Shown here: positions 17,026-26,601 of the stretch, one piece after another
How positions within the stretch are numbered: position 1 is the first letter of the stretch
Layout: each line of letters begins with the position of its first letter
Assembly (NCBI RefSeq): GCF_000513895.2
Contig: NZ_CP165782.1
Coordinates: 2,108,001-2,172,000, forward strand
Length of the DNA stretch: 64,000 bases
Direction: 5' to 3'
Source of the DNA: Ensifer sp. WSM1721
Lineage (GTDB): Bacteria; Pseudomonadota; Alphaproteobacteria; Rhizobiales; Rhizobiaceae
Notes under the pieces: generated by a model
Databases searched by the model: none
Seen by the model: only the letters and a program-made list of their open reading frames with translations
What the model was told of the DNA's origin: nothing
Translations under genes and position numbers: made by a program

Positions 17026-17060
17026 AACCGGCTCCCCTATGCCTCGTCAGACGATATTTG

Positions 17061-17118
17061 TGAAAAGAATTCTTCACGAATCGACGAGTGTCAATCAGAA
17101 TCTGAAACGATCTCTTCA
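17061..17118. promoter_or_regulatory. Two TGAA-N8-TTCA dyads, candidate RpiR operators
   Basis: The divergent promoter region between the amidohydrolase and the RpiR gene holds TGAA-N8-TTCA at 17061-17076 and again at 17103-17118. Their centres are 42 bases apart, close to four helical turns. RpiR-family regulators bind AT-rich dyads in divergent intergenic regions, so these are plausible sites for the adjacent regulator. Confidence 0.5.
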
Positions 17119-17197
17119 AGAATATGATTGACTCCGATTGTGACAGCGATGTTTAATTTCTCACAAGCTGGCGAAGACCGGCCGAGGGGCAAGAGCA

Positions 17198-18076
17198 TTG
17201 AACGGCAACGCGACATCCATGACCGTGTCGGATGTGATCAACGCACATTTCGCCGCGCTGACGCGCGCGGAAAAGCGATTGGCGGAGACACTTCTCGACA
17301 ACTATCCGGTTTCCGGCCTCGGCTCGATCACCACGGTCGCCGAGAATGCCGGCGTTTCGACCCCGACGGTCGCCCGCATGGTCCAGAAGCTCGGCTTCCG
17401 CGGATTTCCGGATTTCCAGGCAAGACTCCACCAGGAACTCGAGGCGACGATCTCCAATCCGATCGCCAAGCATGATCGCTGGGCGGCGAGCGCGCCGGGC
17501 ACCCATACGCTCAACCGTTTCGCCGACGCGATCATGGGCAATATGCGCCAGACGCTTTCGCAGATCGAACCCCGCGAATTCGACGCGGCCGCAGCACTCG
17601 TCGCCGACCGCAAGCGCAATGTCTATCTGGTCGGCGGGCGCATCACCCGCTCGCTTGCAGACTATCTCTTCACCCATCTCCAGGTCATCCGCACCGGCGT
17701 CACCCGGATCGCCGTCAATCCGAGCTCCTGGCCGCATTATGTGCTCGACATGAAGCAGGGCGACGTCCTGATCCTGTTCGACATCCGCCGTTACGAGCAG
17801 GAGATGGAAACGCTCGCCCGTTTCGCCCGCGAACGTGGCGTCGAGATCATTCTCTTCACCGATCAATGGGGCTCGCCGGTCGCCAAGTCCTCCTCCAAGG
17901 TCTTCCGCGCCCAGATCGAAGTGCCCTCTGCCTGGGACAGTTCCGTGATGCTCCTCTTCCTCGTCGAGGCCCTGATCGAGGCCGTACAGAGCACGAACTG
18001 GGACGAAACCCGCGATCGTATGAAGACGCTCGAAGGCCTGTTCGATTCAACGCGCATCTTCCGCAAGCCGGTCTAG
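17198..18076 (+). CDS. RpiR/MurR family transcriptional regulator
   Basis: A 292-residue regulator with an N-terminal HTH_6 domain (LTRAEKRLAETLLDNYP, then AGVSTPTVARMVQKLGFRGFPDF) and a C-terminal SIS domain from about residue 130 (NVYLVGGRITRSLADYLF), where these proteins bind phosphosugars or other ligands. The start may be TTG at 17198, which has GAGGGGC in place; an ATG at 17219 has a poor ribosome site. It is divergent from the amidohydrolase-permease-ligase genes and upstream of an ABC importer gene, so it may control either or both. Confidence 0.88.
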   Translation: MNGNATSMTVSDVINAHFAALTRAEKRLAETLLDNYPVSGLGSITTVAENAGVSTPTVARMVQKLGFRGFPDFQARLHQELEATISNPIAKHDRWAASAPGTHTLNRFADAIMGNMRQTLSQIEPREFDAAAALVADRKRNVYLVGGRITRSLADYLFTHLQVIRTGVTRIAVNPSSWPHYVLDMKQGDVLILFDIRRYEQEMETLARFARERGVEIILFTDQWGSPVAKSSSKVFRAQIEVPSAWDSSVMLLFLVEALIEAVQSTNWDETRDRMKTLEGLFDSTRIFRKPV

Positions 18077-18276
18077 GAGGGACCGCCCGAGGGTTGAAGT
18101 TTCCGAAACGAAAGACATCAAGGAGGTGCAAAACGCCGCCACGCACGGGCTCGAAAGCGGGTCATTCCGAAGCCGACACGTTTGGCGCGAACAGGACAGA
18201 GCCTGTCACACAAGCTTCATCGCATCTCTTTAACAGCATCGCCGAAATTGGCTGAAAACCCATAAGGAGAACACCA

Positions 18277-19380
18277 GTGATTTCAAAGACTCAACGCCTG
18301 CTCTCGCTCTCGACCGCAATGCTGCTTGCAACGACGGCCATCGCCGCCGCCGAGCCGAGCGAGGAGCTCATCGCCGCCGCTAAGAAGGAAGGCACGCTGA
18401 CCACGATCGCCCTTCCCCACAACTGGTGCGGATACGGGGATCTCATTGCCGGCTTCAAGGCCAAGTACGGCATCGAAGTCAATGAACTGAACCCGGACGC
18501 AGGTTCGGGCGACGAGATCGAAGCCATCAAGGCCAACAAGGGCAACACCGGCCCGCAGGCCCCTGACGTCATCGACGTCGGCCTCTCCTTCGGTCCCTCG
18601 GCCAAGGCCGAAGGCCTGATTCAGCCCTACAAGGTCTCCACCTGGGACACGATCCCGGACAGCGCCAAGGACGCCGACGGCTACTGGTACGGCGACTATT
18701 ACGGTGTTCTTTCCTTCGTCGTGAACACCGATATCGTCAAGGAAGTGCCGAAGGACTGGGCCGACCTGAAGAAGCCGGAATACGCGAACTCAGTCGCGCT
18801 TGCGGGCGACCCGCGTTCCTCGAACCAGGCTGTACAGGCCGTCTACGCCGCCGGGCTTTCGACAGGCGAGAAAGACGCCGCCAAGGCCGGCGAAGCGGGC
18901 CTCGCCTTCTTTGCCGAAGTCCATAAGGCCGGCAACTTCGTTCCGGTCGTCGGAAAGTCCGCACCGCTCGCCCAGGGCTCGACCCCGATCATCATCGCCT
19001 GGGACTATAACGGTCTCTCCTGGCGCGATGGGCTGAACGGTAACCCGCCGGTTGAAGTCGTCGTCCCGGCCTCCGGCGTCGTCGCCGGCGTCTATGTGCA
19101 GGCGATCTCGGCCTTTGCCCCGCATCCGAACGCCGCCAAGCTCTGGATGGAATATCTCTATTCGGACGAAGGCCAGCTCGGCTGGCTGAAGGGCTATTGC
19201 CACCCGATCCGCTTCAACGATCTCGTCAAGAATGGCAAGGTCCCGCAGGAAATGCTCGACAAGCTGCCGCCGGCAGCAGCCTATGAAGAGGCTGTTTTCC
19301 CGACGCTCGAAGAGCAGGCCGCGGGCAAGGAAGTGATCACCACCAAGTGGGACAGCGTCGTCGGCGCCAACGTCCAGTAA
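18277..19380 (+). CDS. ABC transporter periplasmic binding protein
   Basis: A 367-residue exported solute-binding protein. The signal peptide is cleaved near AIAAAEPSEE. The fold pattern resembles the iron/spermidine/phosphonate-type group (SBP_bac_6/8): an N-terminal LIAAAKKEGTLTTIALP, a ligand loop DVIDVGLSFGPSAKAEGL and a central GVLSFVVNTDIVKEVPKDWADL. It starts with GTG, with AAGGAGA seven bases upstream. It is the first gene of a complete importer (two permeases and an ATPase follow). The RpiR gene upstream ends 200 bases before; nothing clear was seen in that gap. The substrate is unknown. Confidence 0.85.
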   Translation: MISKTQRLLSLSTAMLLATTAIAAAEPSEELIAAAKKEGTLTTIALPHNWCGYGDLIAGFKAKYGIEVNELNPDAGSGDEIEAIKANKGNTGPQAPDVIDVGLSFGPSAKAEGLIQPYKVSTWDTIPDSAKDADGYWYGDYYGVLSFVVNTDIVKEVPKDWADLKKPEYANSVALAGDPRSSNQAVQAVYAAGLSTGEKDAAKAGEAGLAFFAEVHKAGNFVPVVGKSAPLAQGSTPIIIAWDYNGLSWRDGLNGNPPVEVVVPASGVVAGVYVQAISAFAPHPNAAKLWMEYLYSDEGQLGWLKGYCHPIRFNDLVKNGKVPQEMLDKLPPAAAYEEAVFPTLEEQAAGKEVITTKWDSVVGANVQ

Positions 19381-19391
19381 TCGTGACCTCA

Positions 19392-19420
19392 GCCTCCCCG
19401 CTTGTGACCAGCGGGGAGGC
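19392..19420 (+). terminator. Intercistronic hairpin after the binding-protein gene
   Basis: A 10-bp perfect stem (GCCTCCCCGC / GCGGGGAGGC) with a nine-base loop, followed by a short pyrimidine tract. It begins 12 bases past the binding-protein stop and lies before the permease start, the usual place for partial termination or 3'-end protection that keeps binding protein in excess. Confidence 0.7.
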
Positions 19421-19451
19421 TTCCTTTGACGCCGGGACAGCCGAAACCTCG

Positions 19452-20333
19452 ATGACCACGACAACCGCAGCAGCACCCCTGATCAGCAAACGAGTGATTA
19501 TCGATTGGCTCGGCATCGCACCCTTCGCGATATTCGCACTGATGTTCCTGGTCGTCCCGACGATCTACCTCGTTGCCGGCGCCTTTCTGACGCCTGATGG
19601 CGCATTCACCTTCAAGAACATCACCGACCTGTTCACGCCCTCGATCCTCTCCGCCTACTGGATCTCGATCCGGGTGTCGGTCGCCTCATCGCTCGGCGGC
19701 GCACTGATCGGCTTCTTTCTCGCCTGGGCGATCGTACTCGGCGGCGTGCCTAGCTGGGTCCGCTCCGGCCTGCTCACCTTTTCGGGCGTTGCGTCGAACT
19801 TCGCCGGCGTGCCACTCGCCTTCGCCTTTCTGGCGACGCTCGGCCGTACAGGTCTCGTCACCGTGTTCCTGCGCGACTGGTTCGGCTTCAACCTCTATTC
19901 GACCGGCTTCAATCTCCTAAGCTTCTTCGGGCTGACCATCACCTATATGTATTTCCAGATTCCGCTGATGGTCTTGATCTTGACGCCGGCGCTGGACGGC
20001 CTGAAGCGGGAGTGGCGCGAAGCGGCCGAGATCCTCGGGGCCTCCCATTGGCAATACTGGCGCATGGTCGCGCTGCCGATCCTTTGGCCGAGCCTGCTCG
20101 GCACCACGCTTTTGCTTTTCGCCAACGCCTTCGGCGCCATCGCGACGGCTTACGCGCTGACCGGCAGCTCGCTCAACATCGTGCCTATCCTCCTTTACGC
20201 CCAGATCCGCGGCGACGTGCTGCACAACCCGAACCTCGGCTATGCGCTCGCCCTCGGCATGATCGTCATCACCGGCATTTCCAACATTCTCTATATCTGG
20301 CTGCGGATGCGTGCCGAACGGTGGCAGAAATGA
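19452..20333 (+). CDS. ABC transporter permease (first of two)
   Basis: A 293-residue inner-membrane permease with about six membrane spans and the binding-protein-dependent signature in EAAEILGASHWQYWRMVALPILWP (EAA loop), which contacts the ATPase. It belongs with the spermidine/iron/phosphonate-type permeases. The ATG at 19452 is the first good start past the intercistronic hairpin; upstream GTG codons at 19383 and 19404 are in frame but have no ribosome site. It overlaps the next permease gene by ATGA. Confidence 0.85.
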   Translation: MTTTTAAAPLISKRVIIDWLGIAPFAIFALMFLVVPTIYLVAGAFLTPDGAFTFKNITDLFTPSILSAYWISIRVSVASSLGGALIGFFLAWAIVLGGVPSWVRSGLLTFSGVASNFAGVPLAFAFLATLGRTGLVTVFLRDWFGFNLYSTGFNLLSFFGLTITYMYFQIPLMVLILTPALDGLKREWREAAEILGASHWQYWRMVALPILWPSLLGTTLLLFANAFGAIATAYALTGSSLNIVPILLYAQIRGDVLHNPNLGYALALGMIVITGISNILYIWLRMRAERWQK

Positions 20334-21118
20334 AAGCACAACGCCTGGGCGCCTGGATCGCCATTGCCATCGGAGCGAGCTACTTCATCATCCCGCTGCT
20401 CGGCACGCTGGAGTTCTCGCTGCGCATGCGCCGCGGCGCGTATTCCTTCGATGCTTACCAGTCGGTTTTCTCCGACATCCAGTTCCGCGAGACCTTCGGC
20501 TATTCGATCATAATGGCGCTGCTGACCATCGTCTTCGGCATGCTGCTCGTGGTGCCGACGGCCTATTGGGTGCGCCTGCGCCTGCCGCAGGTCCGCCCCG
20601 TGGTGGAGTTCGTCACACTGCTGCCGCTCGTCATTCCGGCGATCGTCATCGTCTTCGGTTATCTGAGGCTCTACAATTCCTCGTCGATCCTGCCGCTTAC
20701 CGGCTCGACCTCCGGCACGAATGCGTTGCTCATGTTCTCCTACATGACGCTGTCGCTTCCCTACATGTACCGCGCCGTCGATACCGCCATGCGGGCGATC
20801 GATGTCAGGACCCTGACGGAAGCGGCCGAGAGCCTCGGCGCCAAATGGCCGACGATCCTTTTCCGCTGCATCTTCCCGAACGTGATGAGCGGAGTGCTTT
20901 CCGGCGCCTTCATCACCTTCGCAATCGTGATGGGCGAATTCACCATGGCGGCGCTGCTCAACCGGCCGGCCTTTGGCCCCTATCTGCAGCTCGTCGGCGC
21001 CAACAAAGCCTACGAGCCCTCGGCGCTCGCGGTCATCGCCTTCGCCATCACCTGGCTCAGCATGGGGCTGATCCAGCTCGTGTCCCGCTTCCAGCAATCC
21101 GCTTCGCCCAAGGCTTGA
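20330..21118 (+). CDS. ABC transporter permease (second of two)
   Basis: A 262-residue inner-membrane permease of the PotC/ThiP-like group. Membrane spans begin at AWIAIAIGASYFIIPLLG, and the EAA loop is EAAESLGAKWPTILFRCIFP. Its ATG sits inside the stop of the preceding permease, so the two subunits are made in equal amounts. A longer frame reaching back to 20012 exists but only shadows the first permease. With the upstream permease it forms the heterodimeric channel of this importer. Confidence 0.87.
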   Translation: MKAQRLGAWIAIAIGASYFIIPLLGTLEFSLRMRRGAYSFDAYQSVFSDIQFRETFGYSIIMALLTIVFGMLLVVPTAYWVRLRLPQVRPVVEFVTLLPLVIPAIVIVFGYLRLYNSSSILPLTGSTSGTNALLMFSYMTLSLPYMYRAVDTAMRAIDVRTLTEAAESLGAKWPTILFRCIFPNVMSGVLSGAFITFAIVMGEFTMAALLNRPAFGPYLQLVGANKAYEPSALAVIAFAITWLSMGLIQLVSRFQQSASPKA

Positions 21119-21122
21119 TCAC

Positions 21123-22184
21123 ATGGCATTCCTGACGCTAACGAACATCCAAAAATCCTTCGGCCCGGTTCAGGTCGTGCACAACTTCAACATGGGTATC
21201 GACAGGGGCGAATTCGTTTCCTTTCTCGGCCCTTCCGGTTGCGGCAAGACGACCATCCTGCGTATGATCGCCGGCTTCGAGACGCCGTCCGGCGGCTCGA
21301 TCGTCATCAACGGCAAGAATCAGGGCACGCTGAAGCCGAACCAGCGCAATATCGGCATGGTGTTCCAGGCCTATGCGCTGTTCCCGAACATGAACGTTCA
21401 CGACAATGTCGCCTTCGGCCTCAAGGTCGCAGGCGCTTCCAAAACGGATATTGATATGCGGGTGAAGCAGATGCTCGGGCTCATCAAGCTCGAGCACCTG
21501 GCGGACCGCTTCCCCTATCAATTGTCCGGCGGCCAGCAGCAACGCGTGGCGCTCGCCCGCGCGATTGCCGTCAAGCCGCAAGTGCTGCTGCTCGACGAGC
21601 CGCTCTCCGCACTCGATGCGAAGATTCGCATCTCGCTGCGGGAGGAGATACGGCAGATCCAGCAGCAGCTCGGAATCACGACGGTGTTTGTCACGCATGA
21701 CCAGGAGGAGGCGCTGTCGATCTCCGACCGGATCGTCGTCATGAATGCCGGCCGCGCCGACCAGATCGGCACGCCCTTCGAGATCTACAATACGCCGGCG
21801 ACCCGCTTCGTCGCTTCCTTCGTCGGCACGCTCAACATCATAGAGGGCAAGGTGGCCGATCCTGCGAGCGGCGCCGTCACCATCGGCGACCAGCGGATTT
21901 CTCTGAAAGAGCCCATTGCCGGCGTCAAAGGCGGCGATAGCATCTCGCTGGCGCTCAGGCCGGAAGCTGGCTCGATCGCCGAAGGTGCCCGTGGCGACAC
22001 AGCCCTTCCCGGCGAAGTGGTCTCCACGAGCTTTCTCGGCTCCGTCATCCGCACCAAGCTGCGCGTCGGCGGCGACATCATCTCTTTCGACATGTTCAAC
22101 AATCCGGGCATGACGCCTCCGGTCACCGGCGAACACGTTACTCTGCGCTTCGCCGCCAAGGACCTGCTCGTCATCCGCGAGTAG
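21123..22184 (+). CDS. ABC transporter ATP-binding protein (PotA/FbpC type)
   Basis: A 353-residue ATPase. All motifs are canonical: Walker A GPSGCGKTT (about residue 38), Q-loop FQAYALFPNM, signature LSGGQQQRVALARA, Walker B LLLDEPLSALD and switch THDQEEA. A C-terminal TOBE-type regulatory domain follows from about residue 240 (LALRPEAGSIAEG). It starts four bases after the second permease stop. It completes the operon 18277-22184 and serves as a reference for the unusual ATPases in the polyol locus further on. Confidence 0.92.
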   Translation: MAFLTLTNIQKSFGPVQVVHNFNMGIDRGEFVSFLGPSGCGKTTILRMIAGFETPSGGSIVINGKNQGTLKPNQRNIGMVFQAYALFPNMNVHDNVAFGLKVAGASKTDIDMRVKQMLGLIKLEHLADRFPYQLSGGQQQRVALARAIAVKPQVLLLDEPLSALDAKIRISLREEIRQIQQQLGITTVFVTHDQEEALSISDRIVVMNAGRADQIGTPFEIYNTPATRFVASFVGTLNIIEGKVADPASGAVTIGDQRISLKEPIAGVKGGDSISLALRPEAGSIAEGARGDTALPGEVVSTSFLGSVIRTKLRVGGDIISFDMFNNPGMTPPVTGEHVTLRFAAKDLLVIRE

Positions 22185-22281
22185 AGGTGGGCGCCTTAGC
22201 GGAACGATTTCATCCGACACGCCGATGTCCTTGGAAAAATCTGTCGTGATTTCTCGCTTTTTCGTCGCTCGACGCGTTTGA

Positions 22282-23043
<762 letters not shown>

Positions 23044-23205
23044 GCAGCTTCCTCTAAAAGAAATGCGAAGGGGCGCGGCCGGCATCGGTTGCGCCCTTCC
23101 CATTTGCGCCGCAATTGAAAATTCGTGCGACCCGCGTTAGTAAACTTGACAAAAAGCTGAAAGATTATCCTTGCCGGCTTTGGGTGCCGGGCCGAGAAAG
23201 CGACC

Positions 23206-24090
23206 ATGACATTTCAGCCGCGCATGCAGAACAAGATCAGCGGTTTTTCGATCATAGGCGGCCTCAACCGCCGCGAATGGAATGGTGTGGTCGCGGATGT
23301 CTGGGACGTGGAGTGCGTCCCGCATGCCGGCGGCTATTACGTTGCCGAGGACCCGCGCATGTTCATCGTCCTCGACGCCAAAGGAGGCGGCAATTGCAGG
23401 GTGAAGCTGGCCGCAAACGGCAAGGGTGTCGTCCAGAACTATCATCGGCAGGCCCTCTCCTATATTCCTGCCGGGATGGAATTGTGGACCGATGTGGTCG
23501 ACGTCCACTATATCAGGCACCTCGACCTGCATTTCGATGTCGACGCGCTCAGCCGGCGCCTGAAGGAAGAACTGGATCTCGCTAACATCGAGACGCCGCG
23601 GCTGATGTTCCAGGACGAGCGCTTTCTCCGGCTTGCCGGTCTGATCGCGGCCGAATGCCTCAATCCGCAACCGCTTCATGATCTCTACGGCGACGGGCTG
23701 ACGGTGGCGCTCTTCATCGACCTCATGAAGATCGGCAAGCGCGAGCCCCGCAAGCGCAGCCAGTTGGCGGGCTGGCAGTTGCGCCGTGCGATCGACTTCA
23801 TCGAGGAGAACTTCGCCCGCAACGTCCGGCTGGAGGAACTTGCAAACCTCACCGGCCTCTCCCAATCGCATTTCAGCCATGCCTTCAAATCCTCGACCGG
23901 TGTTGCTCCTCACCAGTGGCACATGAATGCCCGGGTCGAGCGGGCAAAGCAGATGCTGCTCAAGACCGACGCCTCGCTGACCGCGATCGCCGCGGAAACG
24001 GGCTTTGCCGATCAGGCCCATTTCACTCGTGTCTTTCGCAAGACGATCGGCACGACGCCGGCCCTCTGGAAGAAGAGCCGCGGGGCCTGA
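23206..24090 (+). CDS. AraC-family regulator, probably of siderophore uptake
   Basis: A 294-residue activator with an N-terminal ligand-binding region and a C-terminal double HTH domain from about residue 190 (LRRAIDFIEENFARNVRLEELANLTGLSQSHFSHAFKSSTG, then TDASLTAIAAETGFADQAHFTRVFRKTIG). A siderophore receptor gene follows on the same strand 176 bases later, with a direct repeat suited to an AraC dimer at its promoter. In rhizobia and pseudomonads, regulators placed like this (RhrA, PchR) activate their receptor in response to the ferri-siderophore; that role is inferred here from position. Confidence 0.87.
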   Translation: MTFQPRMQNKISGFSIIGGLNRREWNGVVADVWDVECVPHAGGYYVAEDPRMFIVLDAKGGGNCRVKLAANGKGVVQNYHRQALSYIPAGMELWTDVVDVHYIRHLDLHFDVDALSRRLKEELDLANIETPRLMFQDERFLRLAGLIAAECLNPQPLHDLYGDGLTVALFIDLMKIGKREPRKRSQLAGWQLRRAIDFIEENFARNVRLEELANLTGLSQSHFSHAFKSSTGVAPHQWHMNARVERAKQMLLKTDASLTAIAAETGFADQAHFTRVFRKTIGTTPALWKKSRGA

Positions 24091-24122
24091 CAAACGCGAC
24101 GGCTGCGCCTGTGTGCGCTGCG

Positions 24123-24195
24123 CAAATTTGCCCAGGATCGTTCAATTTTGCCCGACTGCGACAAGCCGGGCCCGTATAGTTGATTTAATCACTCA
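24123..24195 (+). promoter_or_regulatory. Iron-receptor promoter: AraC direct repeat, -10 and IRO-like box
   Basis: CAAATTTGCCC (24123-24133) and CAATTTTGCCC (24143-24153) are direct repeats exactly 20 bases apart, as AraC proteins need. They end where the -35 region of a promoter with -10 TATAGT (24175-24180) would lie; no consensus -35 is seen. TGA-N9-TCA, the pattern of the rhizobial RirA iron-responsive box, follows at 24181-24195 over the expected transcription start. Confidence 0.6.
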
Positions 24196-24266
24196 CCTTA
24201 TCATTGAACAGAACCGGTAGTGGTGCGATGGGCGCGCTCGGCCGAATTCGTGGCAGGAATGAAGAC

Positions 24267-26489
24267 ATGAAGCGCAAGGATCATGGGGCACATCTGAAGC
24301 ATGTCTTGGCGAGCGGAGCGGCCCTTGCCACGTTGATGGCTCCAGGCGTGGCGCTGGCGCAGGATGGAAGCGCCACGCAGCTTGAACGGCTCGTCGTCGA
24401 GAGCGGGAATGTTGCGGACGACAGCGCCACCGGGCCAGTCGACGGCTACGTCGCCAAGGCCACGGCGACCGGTTCGAAAACGGCCACTCCCCTCACCGAA
24501 GTCCCGCAATCCATATCCGTAGTCGGCCGCGAGGAACTGGGCGACCGAGCCGTCGTCAACAAGGTCGACGAGGCGCTGCGCTATACGCCCGGCGTGATGG
24601 CCGCGCCCTTCGGCGTCGATCCCGACACCGACTGGTTCTACATCCGCGGCTTCGACGCCGCGCAGACAGGTGTCTTTCTCGACGGCCTCTCCCTCTACAG
24701 CTACGCCTTCGGCAATTTCCAGATCGACCCTTTCATGCTGGAGCGGATCGAGGTGCTGAAGGGGCCGGCCTCCGTGCTCTATGGCGGCGCCAATCCGGGC
24801 GGTATCATCAATCTGATCAGCAAGCGGCCACTCGACGAGCCTCTCTACTATACCGAGCTCGGCATTAACAGCGACGGCAACGCCTTCACCGGCTTCGAGG
24901 TGAACGACCGGCTGAACGAGGACGGAACGGTACTCTATCGCCTGACCGGTAAGGTCGCCGGCGGGGACAACTACTCGGATTTTTCCGAAGACTTGCGGGG
25001 TTTCATCCTTCCTCAAGTGACCTATGCGCCCGACGAAGCAACCAGCCTTACTGTCTATGGTTTGCTGCAGGGACTCGATCAAGTCCATGTCGGCAACGGC
25101 TTCCTGCCCTATGTGGGAACCGTGGCCGATGCGCCCTTCGGCAAGATCGACCGGGATGCCTACTTCGGCGAGCCCGACATCGACGAGGGAACCTACGCCC
25201 AGCAGATGCTCGGCTACGAGTTCAAGCGCGACTTCGATAACGGCTGGACCTTCACCCAGAACGCGCGCTACGCCCACCTCCACAAGCACGAGAAGTATCC
25301 CTATCCCTATGGCTATGTCGGCCCGGGCTTTGGTAATGTCGAGCCCATCGGTCCGGACTACCTCCTGAATCGCATCGGCTTCGAGGCGACGTCGAAGGTC
25401 GACAGCCTCTCAATTGACAACCGGGCCGAGACGGATTTCGATCTCGGCGCCACGAACCACACTTTTCTCGCCGGCCTCGACTACAAATACTACCGGCTTG
25501 ACCATGTCGGGGCGTCGGGAGGCGCGACGCCGATCAGCCCCACTGATCCGGTCTACGGTGTGCCGCAGGGGCCAACCGCCGTCTACATCAACCAAATTTT
25601 CACCCAGCAGCAGCTCGGCATCTACGCCCAGGACCAGATTCGCTTCGGCGGCGGCTGGCTTGTCACGCTCAACGGCCGCTACGACTATGTGGACACCGAC
25701 CTCAAGAACGGTCCCACCGCCTGGTCCGGGCCTTCCAACTTTGGATATGATGATGGTGCGCTCAGCGGCCGTGCTGGTCTCGCCTACGAGTTCGATAACG
25801 GCCTCACGCCTTATGTGAGCGTGGCTACCTTCTTCAACCCGCTCGTGGGCTCGCGCGACTCGGACCCGGATCCTCTGGTCACGACTCTCGTTCCCCTGAA
25901 ACCCGAAGAAGGCCACCAGTACGAAGCAGGCATCAAATACGAGCCGACCTTTATCGACGGCTTGTTTACCGCCTCCGTCTTCGAGATAACCAAGCGGAAT
26001 GTCCAGGTGACCGACACCCTTGGGATCTCCACCCAGCGGGGTGAAGTGCGCTCCCGCGGGATCGAACTCGAGGGCAAGATCAACCTTGATGAAAACTGGA
26101 AGGTCATCTCCGCTTTCAGCTATACCGACCTCGAGATTACGGAAGACACAAATCCGTCGCTGCTCGGCAAGTCGCCCTATCTCATACCCGAAACGCAGGC
26201 CTCGCTCTGGCTCGACTACACGGTTCCGAGCGGAGCGCTCGAAGGCGTAAGCCTCGGCGCAGGCGTCCGGCACCAGGGGGAATCCTGGGCCGACTCAGAG
26301 AACACGAAAAAAGTCCCGGCCGCGACGCTGGTCGATGCTGCCATACGCTACGAGAAGAACGACTGGACCGCATCGCTCAACGTCGCCAACCTCTTCGACA
26401 AAGAATATGTCAAAGGATGCCAAGGCCTCCTGACCTGCGGCTACGGCGAAAGCAGGACGTTCACGCTGAAGCTCAGCAAGACGTGGTGA
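24267..26489 (+). CDS. TonB-dependent siderophore receptor (FhuA/ferrichrome type)
   Basis: A 740-residue outer-membrane receptor. After a signal peptide ending in GVALAQDGS, the plug domain shows TEVPQSISVVGREEL, RYTPGV, YIRGFD and LKGPASVLYGGANPGGIINLISKRP; a 22-strand barrel follows and the protein ends in FTLKLSKTW with the aromatic C-terminus needed for outer-membrane insertion. It imports a ferric siderophore, probably a hydroxamate, with energy from TonB. The start at 24267 follows AGGAATGAAGAC; earlier in-frame starts at 24204 and 24228 lack a site. No inner-membrane ABC importer for the siderophore is adjacent, so it must use one elsewhere. Confidence 0.9.
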   Translation: MKRKDHGAHLKHVLASGAALATLMAPGVALAQDGSATQLERLVVESGNVADDSATGPVDGYVAKATATGSKTATPLTEVPQSISVVGREELGDRAVVNKVDEALRYTPGVMAAPFGVDPDTDWFYIRGFDAAQTGVFLDGLSLYSYAFGNFQIDPFMLERIEVLKGPASVLYGGANPGGIINLISKRPLDEPLYYTELGINSDGNAFTGFEVNDRLNEDGTVLYRLTGKVAGGDNYSDFSEDLRGFILPQVTYAPDEATSLTVYGLLQGLDQVHVGNGFLPYVGTVADAPFGKIDRDAYFGEPDIDEGTYAQQMLGYEFKRDFDNGWTFTQNARYAHLHKHEKYPYPYGYVGPGFGNVEPIGPDYLLNRIGFEATSKVDSLSIDNRAETDFDLGATNHTFLAGLDYKYYRLDHVGASGGATPISPTDPVYGVPQGPTAVYINQIFTQQQLGIYAQDQIRFGGGWLVTLNGRYDYVDTDLKNGPTAWSGPSNFGYDDGALSGRAGLAYEFDNGLTPYVSVATFFNPLVGSRDSDPDPLVTTLVPLKPEEGHQYEAGIKYEPTFIDGLFTASVFEITKRNVQVTDTLGISTQRGEVRSRGIELEGKINLDENWKVISAFSYTDLEITEDTNPSLLGKSPYLIPETQASLWLDYTVPSGALEGVSLGAGVRHQGESWADSENTKKVPAATLVDAAIRYEKNDWTASLNVANLFDKEYVKGCQGLLTCGYGESRTFTLKLSKTW

Positions 26490-26601
26490 CCGCGGCGGCG
26501 GCGATGCGTTGAATCGATCCTTGAACGCCTTAAATCCGATCAGCAGGAAATACCGCTCAAGGGCCTGATTCGCTTCACCGATTACCGGTGCCGACGTCCC
26601 G

